From CAZYHU01 sp964524475 (lineage in GTDB: Bacteria > Patescibacteriota > Minisyncoccia > Phycocordibacterales > UBA1006), in contig CAZGCO010000007.1 in the NCBI GenBank assembly GCA_964524475.1, forward strand, positions 1 to 37,116: a stretch of 37,116 bases of DNA. Reading direction: 5' to 3'. The notes beneath the pieces were generated by a model, which was given only the letters and a program-made list of their open reading frames with translations, made no database searches and had not been told where the DNA came from. A program made the translations under genes and the position numbers. Below, piece after piece: positions 26,197 to 32,795 of this stretch (position 1 is the stretch's first letter; the number at the start of each line of letters is the position of its first letter).

Positions 26197-26202
26197 TATA
26201 GA
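26197..26202 (+). promoter_or_regulatory. -10 box of leaderless trhO
   Basis: TATAGA, seven bases, then the ATG at 26210. Confidence 0.5.
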
Positions 26203-26209
26203 TACAGAT

Positions 26210-27112
26210 ATGAAACCTATTGATATTACTTCACAAAGCACAAAAAACCATTTGCAAAAGGTGATTTTGTTTTACAAATTTGTTCCTATTACTGATCCAG
26301 AAACAGTTATGTATTGGCAACGTCATCTTTGTGAACGATTAAATTTGCGTGGACGGATATTGATTAGTGTACACGGTATTAACGGAACATTGGGTGGAGG
26401 TATTGAAGACCTCAAGGCGTATACCCGAGAAATGAATCGACATCATCTGATGAAAAAAATCACCTACAAATGGAGTAATGGGGGACGTGAAGACTTTCCA
26501 AAATTGATGGTGAAAGTAAAACCAGAAATTGTTAGTTTCGGTGCACCAGATGAAATTATTGTCGGAGAAAACGGTATTGAAAATGGTGGGGTACATCTAA
26601 AACCAGAACAGGTAAACCAATTGGTTGTAGAACGAGGGGATGACGTTATTTTTTATGATGGACGTAACATGTATGAAGCACAAATCGGCAAGTTTAAAAA
26701 CACTATTGTTCCCCCAATTGCTACTTCGAAAGAATTTATTAACGATATTGAAAATGGAGAAATTAGTAAACACAAGGATAAGCCGATTGTGACGTATTGT
26801 ACTGGTGGTATCAGATGTGAAATCCTATCAGCAATGATGAAAAACAGGGGATATACCGATGTATATCAGATAGACGGAGGTATTGTAAAATATGGCGAGA
26901 AATATGGCAGTAAAGGTCACTGGGAGGGAAATCTATTTGTGTTTGATGGTCGTATGCGTATGGCGTTTGATGATGAAACACCTGATATTGGGATCTGTGA
27001 AATCTGTAGTGCAAAAACCAGTAATCTATTAAACAGTGGTAATGTCCGTCGCAAACTCCATGTAATCTGTCCAGAGTGTGTTAATGCTGAGAAACATGTG
27101 AACATTGTGTAA
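26210..27112 (+). CDS. trhO: tRNA uridine(34) hydroxylase, rhodanese family
   Basis: Oxygen-dependent hydroxylation of the wobble uridine in certain tRNAs. An N-terminal acylphosphatase-like part (LNLRGRILISVHGINGTLGG) precedes the rhodanese domain, with the active Cys in TYCTGGIRCE. A C-terminal segment has VFDGRMRMAF and two Cys pairs (CEIC, CPEC). At 300 residues it has normal length. The frame can begin at a TTG (26159), but those codons cover the promoter-like box and the family starts near MKPID; 26210 was chosen. Confidence 0.88.
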   Translation: MKPIDITSQSTKNHLQKVILFYKFVPITDPETVMYWQRHLCERLNLRGRILISVHGINGTLGGGIEDLKAYTREMNRHHLMKKITYKWSNGGREDFPKLMVKVKPEIVSFGAPDEIIVGENGIENGGVHLKPEQVNQLVVERGDDVIFYDGRNMYEAQIGKFKNTIVPPIATSKEFINDIENGEISKHKDKPIVTYCTGGIRCEILSAMMKNRGYTDVYQIDGGIVKYGEKYGSKGHWEGNLFVFDGRMRMAFDDETPDIGICEICSAKTSNLLNSGNVRRKLHVICPECVNAEKHVNIV

Positions 27113-27144
27113 TAAAAGACATGTCATATTGACATGTCTTTTAT
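27112..27144 (+). terminator. Terminator after trhO overlapping the next promoter
   Basis: A 15-bp perfect ATAAAAGACATGTCA stem with TAT loop. Its right arm includes most of the TTGACA -35 box of the downstream gene. Confidence 0.85.
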
Positions 27145-27156
27145 ATTATGTATAAT
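27129..27156 (+). promoter_or_regulatory. Consensus sigma-70 promoter
   Basis: TTGACA (27129-27134), 16-base spacer, TATAAT (27151-27156), driving the gene at 27188. Confidence 0.8.
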
Positions 27157-27187
27157 GAATTATAAATAAAATTTTAATTTTAAAGAA

Positions 27188-27475
27188 ATGAAAAATACAA
27201 TAGTATTAATACTAATAGGTGTCTTAATTGGAGTTACAATCTGTAGGTTCATTATTTCAGAAAAAGAGCCCAGGACCAAACAAGACAATTTACAAGATTT
27301 TTATATTAAAACCCAATCTGAAATCAAAAGTTCTCAAGGATCTATACAAAAAGTTATAGATGAACATGGTGAACAAGCTGGGGTAAGTATCGTAAAAGAA
27401 ATTGTGTTTAAAAACTTCTGTGAAATACCAGGAGTTATAGATACAACAATTAGTCAAAAAATAACCATAAAGTAA
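27188..27475 (+). CDS. Small unknown membrane-anchored protein
   Basis: 95 residues. An N-terminal helix (about 4-22, IVLILIGVLIGVTICRFII) acts as an anchor or uncleaved signal; a hydrophilic domain with one Cys follows. No family is recognised. It has a consensus promoter and an AT-rich leader, unlike the leaderless genes on both sides. Confidence 0.6.
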   Translation: MKNTIVLILIGVLIGVTICRFIISEKEPRTKQDNLQDFYIKTQSEIKSSQGSIQKVIDEHGEQAGVSIVKEIVFKNFCEIPGVIDTTISQKITIK

Positions 27476-27495
27476 TCAAATAACCAAGCAATCAG

Positions 27496-27534
27496 AGGTA
27501 GGAAGTTTTATAAAATAAAATTTCCTGCTTTTTG
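27496..27534 (+). terminator. Terminator before tatD
   Basis: A 13-pair GTAGGAAGTTTTA stem (two G-T pairs) and T-tract. Confidence 0.7.
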
Positions 27535-27543
27535 TTTTTGTGC

Positions 27544-27549
27544 TACAGT
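27544..27549 (+). promoter_or_regulatory. -10 box of the leaderless TatD gene
   Basis: TACAGT, six bases, then the ATG at 27556. Confidence 0.6.
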
Positions 27550-27555
27550 ACCATT

Positions 27556-28362
27556 ATGAAATTAAACTATATCGATATTCATTCACATTTGAATCTAAAA
27601 CCCTTGTATGAAAAACGTGAGGAGATTTTACAGCATATGCGAACTGATGGCGTTGGTACGATTACGGTGGGTACAGGACTCAGAACGTCTCGTACAGCTG
27701 TAGAGATAGCTGAACAAAACCCTGGGTTATGCTGGGCTACGGTTGGTATACATCCATGTGATTGTTCGGATGCTCATATACCGACGAATGATTTTGATAA
27801 CGAATGGCAAGAACTGATAACACTTGCACAACATCCGTCAGTGGTAGCTATTGGTGAAACAGGTCTTGATTATTTTCATGATAATACACCAGAAATAAGA
27901 TTGGCTCAAACAGATATTTTTAAAAAACATATTGAACTTGCAATATTAGTACATAAACCACTTATGCTCCATGTGCGTAGTAGCCGGGGGAGTGATGATG
28001 CGTATTATGATGCACTCCAGATTTTACAACAGGAACATTATACAGGTCGGGCAAACTTTCATTTCTTTTCAGGATCGAAACAATGTATGTTGGATATTGT
28101 TGCAGCGGGGTATACGGTGTCAGTAGATGGACCAATAACATTTGTGGGTGAATACAATGAAATGATTATTGCATGCCCACTTGAAAAAATCATGATAGAA
28201 ACGGATGCTCCATACGCTGCGCCGAAACCATATCGTGGTAAAACATGTGAACCATGGATGGTGGTACATGTTGCAGAGCGGATTGCAGAACTAAAAAACC
28301 TGCCCCTGGAAACGGTCAGATTGCAATTACTAGAAAACACCAAAGAGTTTTTCGGGATTTAG
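27556..28362 (+). CDS. TatD-family metal-dependent DNase
   Basis: 268 residues, TIM barrel. Metal ligands are visible: HSHL near the N-terminus, GETGLDY, LHVRSS (His), FHFFSG (His) and ETDAPY. Family members are Mg-dependent 3'-5' exonucleases or D-aminoacyl-tRNA-related hydrolases. The start ATG fits both the family N-terminus (IDIHSHL) and the -10 box. Confidence 0.9.
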   Translation: MKLNYIDIHSHLNLKPLYEKREEILQHMRTDGVGTITVGTGLRTSRTAVEIAEQNPGLCWATVGIHPCDCSDAHIPTNDFDNEWQELITLAQHPSVVAIGETGLDYFHDNTPEIRLAQTDIFKKHIELAILVHKPLMLHVRSSRGSDDAYYDALQILQQEHYTGRANFHFFSGSKQCMLDIVAAGYTVSVDGPITFVGEYNEMIIACPLEKIMIETDAPYAAPKPYRGKTCEPWMVVHVAERIAELKNLPLETVRLQLLENTKEFFGI

Positions 28363-28364
28363 CT

Positions 28365-28409
28365 ATATAGAACAAGGGGGTTGCCGTAGGCAACCCCCTT
28401 GTTCTATAT
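28365..28409. terminator. 21-bp perfect terminator
   Basis: Arms 28365-28385 and 28389-28409 with GTA loop, just after the tatD stop. Confidence 0.9.
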
Positions 28410-28511
28410 TCTAGACTTTTTGTTTATTATGTGCTAGATTAGCATTACTTCAGGTGTGAAATGGGCAACATTTCCCTGAAATTTTATTCATATAATATAA
28501 CTATTATCATT

Positions 28512-29096
28512 ATGGCTCGTAAAAAAGTAGTCAAGGTTTTAGAACTCGAAACACTGGACCCTCGTGTATACGAAATAGGGTTCCTATTGTCACCAGCTGT
28601 TCGACCAGAAAACCTTGAACAAAAGATTGAATCAATTCAATCAGAAATCACCGCTCTCGGTGGAACAGTTATCAGTACTGGAGAACCAGAATTTATTGAT
28701 CTCGCATACGAAATGACTCGTGTAATTGAGAACAAAAATATTCGTTTCTCTCAAGGTTACTTTGCATGGGTTAAGTTTTCTCTTGAACCGTTGCAATTAG
28801 TTGCTCTTAAAGAAAAATTAGAGTTGGATATTACAATTATTCGTTTTCTTCTTATTAAAACAGTTACTGACAATACTATTATTTCAAAAAATCCTCTTGC
28901 AAAGATTTTGAAAAAACGTAAAGAGGACCGTGTAGCTGAAGTAATAACTGCAGATGAAGACACTGAAGATGTTTTGAAAGATATCGTCACTCCTGATTCA
29001 TTGGTTGCTGATGTAGCCAACGCACAAGGAATCGAAATTCCAGGAATTGTTGATGATGGATCAGACGAAGTTGTTGAAACAACAGAACTTGAATAA
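28512..29096 (+). CDS. rpsF: 30S ribosomal protein bS6 with acidic C-terminal tail
   Basis: Binds bS18 in the small-subunit platform. The ferredoxin-like core covers about residues 18-110 (YEIGFLLSP, LGGTVISTGEPEFIDLAYEM, FSQGYFAWVKFS). A ~75-residue extension after LKKRKEDRV is very acidic, much longer than typical bS6. The start at 28512 (MARKK) was chosen over 28461. It heads the conserved order rpsF-ssb-rpsR. Its promoter is probably within 28430-28500. Confidence 0.9.
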   Translation: MARKKVVKVLELETLDPRVYEIGFLLSPAVRPENLEQKIESIQSEITALGGTVISTGEPEFIDLAYEMTRVIENKNIRFSQGYFAWVKFSLEPLQLVALKEKLELDITIIRFLLIKTVTDNTIISKNPLAKILKKRKEDRVAEVITADEDTEDVLKDIVTPDSLVADVANAQGIEIPGIVDDGSDEVVETTELE

Positions 29097-29195
29097 TTCG
29101 TTATTTCATTTTATTATTAATCTTTTATCTTGTGATAGAGATGGATATCGTATATACTGTGAATGTTCATTAATAATTATCATTTAACAGACTAT

Positions 29196-29622
29196 ATGTA
29201 TATAAACAAAGCATTTATTGGAGGAAATCTAACTCGTGACCCAGAAACTAAAGCACTTCCGAATGGGAGTAAGGTTACGACTTTTTCAGTAGCAACAAAT
29301 CGTGTGTGGAAAGACGCATCAGGTATGCGTCAAGAAGCAACCGAATATCATAACGTAGTAGTATTCGGACGTCAGGCTACGCAAGGGTTCAAATTGTTTT
29401 ATCGAAGGACGTATTCAAACACGTTCATGGGATGGACCAGATGGACAAAAACGTTATCGTACAGAAATAGTTGCAGACCGTGTCCAGTTCGGAGCACGTC
29501 CACAATCAGGCGGATCTGCACCTGCGGGGGCAGCATCTTCATCTGTGGCAGATATGTCACCAGATTTGGACACTATAGACTACCCAACTGATGATATTAA
29601 CCCAGACGATATTCCATTCTAA
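29196..29622 (+). CDS. ssb: Single-stranded DNA-binding protein, frame broken by a small deletion
   Basis: The OB fold starts YINKAFIGGNLTRDPE and continues through VSFSVA-like strands to EYHNVVVFGRQAT (to about 29379). In another frame it resumes KGSNCFIEGRIQTRSWDG (from 29383), a Gly/Ala-rich linker, and the acidic tip DINPDDIPF, which recruits partner proteins. About seven residues (the helix normally between GRQA and KGS) plus the reading frame are lost. ssb is essential in bacteria, and the C-terminal part is well preserved after the break, so an assembly or base-calling error is the simplest explanation. A TATACT box at 29153 may give it an internal promoter. Confidence 0.88.
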
Positions 29623-29642
29623 AAAACTATCACGCATATATT

Positions 29643-29846
29643 ATGCAAAATCAATGCTATTTCAAGCAAAACAATATCCAGCATATTGACTATAAAGACA
29701 TTGAGATTTTACAAAAATTCCTTTCACCTACTGGTAAAATCATGCCAAGTTCTCGTACAGGAGTTGCTGCAAAAAATCAACGTAAACTAGCAACTGCGGT
29801 AAAACACGCTCGATTTATGGGACTTCTCCCATACATTCAGGCGTAA
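29643..29846 (+). CDS. rpsR: 30S ribosomal protein bS18
   Basis: 67 residues. IDYKDIEILQKFLSPTGKI, then the RTGVAAKNQRKLATAVKHARFMGLLPY signature (in two parts), are diagnostic of bS18. It lies 20 bases after ssb, in the classic rpsF-ssb-rpsR order. The N-terminus retains one Cys. Confidence 0.95.
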   Translation: MQNQCYFKQNNIQHIDYKDIEILQKFLSPTGKIMPSSRTGVAAKNQRKLATAVKHARFMGLLPYIQA

Positions 29847-29882
29847 TAAAAAACCAATCCTTCATGGATTGGTTTTTTATTT
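29845..29882. terminator. Bidirectional terminator between rpsR and efp
   Basis: A 16-bp AATAAAAAACCAATCC stem with TTCAT loop; it overlaps both converging stop codons. Confidence 0.9.
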
Positions 29883-30465
29883 AATTCTTTTCTGCACGAC
29901 CTACGTAATCACCTGTTTCTGTATTAATGGTAACAATATCACCTTCATTGATGAATAACGGCACGTTTACCTGTGCACCTGTTTCCAGAATTACAGATTT
30001 TAATGCGCCTGATGATGTGTTTCCTTTTACTGCTGGAGCAGATTCAGTAACTTTTAAATCGATTTTTACGGGTAGTGCTACACCGATGATTCTTTCTTCA
30101 TCTTCGTCATTAGTGAAAATCAATGCTTGGTAGGTTTCACCAGTTTTAAGCCATTGTTCTTTGCCGTCTAATAATGCTTTATCTAATTCAAATCGCTCGT
30201 TTGGTTTGTTGTCTGGATGGAACCAGTACACACCTTTTTGTTCATAGATAAATTTAATAGGGGACTTTTTCATGTCAGCTTCTTCTACCTTGTCAGAAAC
30301 TTGAAATGAGATTTCAACAACACGTCCAGTGAGGAGGTTTTTGAGTTTAGTAGCATTTACTGGTTTTCGTTGTTGTTTACGGAATACATGAGACGCCAAA
30401 ACCTCGTGCGGTTCGTCGTCGTGTAATACAATTTTGCGGATAGTTACTTCGTTGTATGCGAGCAT
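29881..30465 (-). CDS. efp: Elongation factor P
   Basis: Relieves ribosome stalling at proline runs. 194 residues in three beta domains: KOW-like N-domain (VTIRKIVLHDDEPHEVL, TKLKNLLTGRVVE), OB domain (GETYQALIF, IIGVALPVKIDL) and a C-domain ending INTETGDYVGRA. The tip loop of domain I, usually with a modified Lys34 in a PGKG context, here reads FRKQQRKPVN; ungapped alignment puts Gln at that place with Lys/Arg nearby. A TATACT box about 45 bases upstream gives it a normal leader. Confidence 0.93.
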   Translation of the reverse strand: MLAYNEVTIRKIVLHDDEPHEVLASHVFRKQQRKPVNATKLKNLLTGRVVEISFQVSDKVEEADMKKSPIKFIYEQKGVYWFHPDNKPNERFELDKALLDGKEQWLKTGETYQALIFTNDEDEERIIGVALPVKIDLKVTESAPAVKGNTSSGALKSVILETGAQVNVPLFINEGDIVTINTETGDYVGRAEKN

Positions 30466-30541
30466 AGGATTAGGTAATTAATAAGTAATAGACCAAGTAT
30501 ACATAAATATCCGATACTTTCAACCCTTATTATGATGAGTA

Positions 30542-30570
30542 TTGACATTGTAATCTTTTTTAGGTACTGT
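30542..30570 (+). promoter_or_regulatory. Sigma-70-like promoter
   Basis: TTGACA (30542-30547), 17-base spacer, TACTGT (30565-30570), upstream of the gene at 30609. Confidence 0.6.
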
Positions 30571-30608
30571 ATTTATAAATATTCAAACACTTTAAATAAT
30601 TAAATAGA

Positions 30609-31196
30609 ATGCAGCAAAGAATTAAAGATATTAAAAATATCCTAAACACTGGAAAAGATCAAAAATTATTTTGGAAGTTTCTAATATCTCCAATAGAGGA
30701 GTTTTATAAAAAGGAACCAAAAAAAATTAGCACTAGAACTTATAACAGCTTAAAAATATCAAAACACAATACTGTTTTTGATTGTATGCTTGAACTAGAA
30801 AACCTAACAGGACTTAGACAGTTCGGTAACTTGTCTCTCGAAGAGGTAAAAAAATTACTTTATGTCTACGGAATAGACACTAGTAATGAAATAGATTTTT
30901 GTTTTGTGAAAGGATATATTCTAACAGAACTAAACAAACCAATCAGTGAATGTCCAGGATTATATTCACAATTAAAAACATTGTTTGATGAAAAATTAAC
31001 TAGATTAGATGCTGATTACGGTCCTCGAGAGTTATTTAACTGTAATAAGTTATTTGATTTGCTTCGTAAAAATGTGCATTTTGGCATATTTTCAAAAGAA
31101 GGAAGGTTTTCAAAACCTGAAATACAAGTCTATGATTATATCTATCAAGTAGAGTTTGAGGTTTTGAAATATCTCAAGGAAAAATACAAATTTTAA
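30609..31196 (+). CDS. Protein with an RpoA C-terminal-domain-like helix-hairpin-helix
   Basis: 195 residues. Residues about 41-90 (STRTYNSLKISKHNTV, then LTGLRQFGNLSLEEVKKLL) follow the alpha-CTD pattern of RNA polymerase, where S-R-xxN-LK, TV-D and L-xxFG-xSL-E-K-L are conserved. The rest, including LFNCNKLFDLLRKNVHFG, is not recognised. The real rpoA is far larger, so this is a separate small protein that may bind DNA or polymerase; that is an inference. The gene is AT-rich. Confidence 0.55.
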   Translation: MQQRIKDIKNILNTGKDQKLFWKFLISPIEEFYKKEPKKISTRTYNSLKISKHNTVFDCMLELENLTGLRQFGNLSLEEVKKLLYVYGIDTSNEIDFCFVKGYILTELNKPISECPGLYSQLKTLFDEKLTRLDADYGPRELFNCNKLFDLLRKNVHFGIFSKEGRFSKPEIQVYDYIYQVEFEVLKYLKEKYKF

Positions 31197-31198
31197 AT

Positions 31199-31230
31199 AA
31201 AAAAGCCTTGTCGTTAGACAAGGCTTTTTT
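31199..31230. terminator. Bidirectional terminator between the alpha-CTD-like gene and recA
   Basis: A 14-bp AAAAAAGCCTTGTC stem with GTTA loop and mirrored T-tract. Confidence 0.9.
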
Positions 31231-31237
31231 GATAGTT

Positions 31238-32359
31238 TTATTCCTCTGGTTCTGATTCATCATCTTCAGGCGTCCCTGCAAATGATAACCCACCTGATTC
31301 CATAGCTTCACGTATTTCTTTCATGAGTTTGTCATGAATTACAACATTTGCCTTGTCACGCAGGAATATTCTTGATGCGTCATATCCACGTCCTAGAGCA
31401 ATTTTTTCATATTTTGGCGCAGGTTCTTTTTCACCTTTTGCTACTTTTTCTGGTTTTTGTAGACTGTTGTAACTAAATGATGCTCCAGATTTAGTAATCA
31501 ATCCAAATTTTTCTCCCAGAGCGAGCATTTCACCCTCGGCACTAATACCCTCGTTATAAATAATATCAAATTCAGTAACCTTGAACGGTGCAGCAACTTT
31601 GTTTTTTACTACTTTTACTTTGGTTCGTGCTCCGACAACGTCATCACCTTTTTTGATCTGAGCAGTTTTACGGATATCAAGTCGTACTGATGTATAAAAC
31701 TTGAGAGCCTTTCCTCCTGGGGTAGTTTCAGGATTTCCGAACATGACACCGATTTGCATACGAATCTGGTTGATGAATATTACTACCGTGTTAGATTTTG
31801 CAACTATAGCTGTCAGTTTACGGAGTGCTTGTGACATCAGACGTGCTTGTTTACCAACATGATGTGCTCCCATGTCTCCCTCGATTTCATCCCGTGGAGT
31901 GAGTGCTGCTACCGAGTCAACAACAACTACATCTATTTTACCACTACGTACGAGTGTTTCAGTGATTTCGAGTGCTTGTTCACCATGGTCAGGTTGTGAA
32001 ATAAGGAGTTCGTCAATTTTTACACCTAATTTTTTTGCATACTCTGGATCCATAGCATGTTCTGCATCGATAAATGCACAGATGCCGCCTGCTTTTTGAG
32101 CTTCTGCAATAACATGAAGAGTAAGAGTTGTTTTACCAGATGATTCTGGTCCAAATATTTCGATAATACGTCCACGGGGGAGTCCTCCAACACCGAGAGC
32201 ATAATCAAGTCCGATAGACCCAGTCGAAATAACCCCAATGTCTACTTTTGGTTGTTCACCTAGTTTCATAATAGACCCTTCACCGAATTTTGTTTGGATC
32301 ATTTTTATAGTATCCGCTAAATTTCCTCCGTTTGATTTAGGAGCTGCTTTTTTTGCCAT
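31238..32359 (-). CDS. recA: Recombinase RecA
   Basis: Strand exchange and SOS protease co-activation. 373 residues: KMIQTKFGEGSIMKLG, Walker A GPESSGKTT, CAFIDAEHAMDP, VVVDSVAALTP (Walker B), the HVGKQARLMSQALRKL loop L1 region, FINQIRMQIGVMFGNPETTPGG (L2), and an acidic C-terminus. It is the last gene of a minus-strand operon after ftsK and an Ig-like protein, 20 bases downstream of the latter. recO is elsewhere in the window, and no lexA is visible. Confidence 0.97.
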   Translation of the reverse strand: MAKKAAPKSNGGNLADTIKMIQTKFGEGSIMKLGEQPKVDIGVISTGSIGLDYALGVGGLPRGRIIEIFGPESSGKTTLTLHVIAEAQKAGGICAFIDAEHAMDPEYAKKLGVKIDELLISQPDHGEQALEITETLVRSGKIDVVVVDSVAALTPRDEIEGDMGAHHVGKQARLMSQALRKLTAIVAKSNTVVIFINQIRMQIGVMFGNPETTPGGKALKFYTSVRLDIRKTAQIKKGDDVVGARTKVKVVKNKVAAPFKVTEFDIIYNEGISAEGEMLALGEKFGLITKSGASFSYNSLQKPEKVAKGEKEPAPKYEKIALGRGYDASRIFLRDKANVVIHDKLMKEIREAMESGGLSFAGTPEDDESEPEE

Positions 32360-32379
32360 ATAATTAAAAGTTTAAAATA

Positions 32380-32793
32380 TTAATAATTCTCAGATTTTTT
32401 TGTAATACGAGCCAGTGTAGGAACGGTATGTTCATGTACTACGGTCGCGTATCTTTCATGATGTGTGGTGCCGAACTTGTCAGTGGCACGTATATCGATA
32501 GTGTTATATCCAGATTGTAATACGATATGATGTCGGAAATTTCCCATTTCATCTACCATTACTGGGGTACCATTCATGGTAACAGATTTACTATGAATAG
32601 CTGTACCAGATATTTCAATGGGGGAACTATCACGTGTTTCACCTGTAGTAATACCGGTGAGCTCTAATCGGGGTCCCTGTATCCAAGGAGCGAGTTTCAT
32701 CCAAGAAAAAACCCCTAATCCTACGATACCAATAATCCCCAAACTGATGGAGACAGTAGTTCGTATTGTTTTTTGAGTAAGGGTTTTTTGCAT
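32380..32793 (-). CDS. Membrane-anchored Ig-like (glucodextranase B-like) protein
   Basis: 137 residues. A short basic N-terminus and one transmembrane helix (about 14-33) precede an extracytoplasmic beta domain (about 40-125). PIEISGTAIHSKSVTMNG and GYNTIDIRATDKFG resemble the Ig-like module named after glucodextranase B, common in surface proteins. It starts two bases after the ftsK stop and ends 20 bases before recA, so translation is probably coupled. A role linked to the divisome is an inference from position only. Confidence 0.7.
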   Translation of the reverse strand: MQKTLTQKTIRTTVSISLGIIGIVGLGVFSWMKLAPWIQGPRLELTGITTGETRDSSPIEISGTAIHSKSVTMNGTPVMVDEMGNFRHHIVLQSGYNTIDIRATDKFGTTHHERYATVVHEHTVPTLARITKKSENY

Positions 32794-32795
32794 AA

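Noticed and set aside
26159..26209. TTG start giving a 17-residue longer TrhO
   Set aside because: These bases contain the TATAGA box 7 bases before the ATG at 26210, and the extension lacks family similarity.
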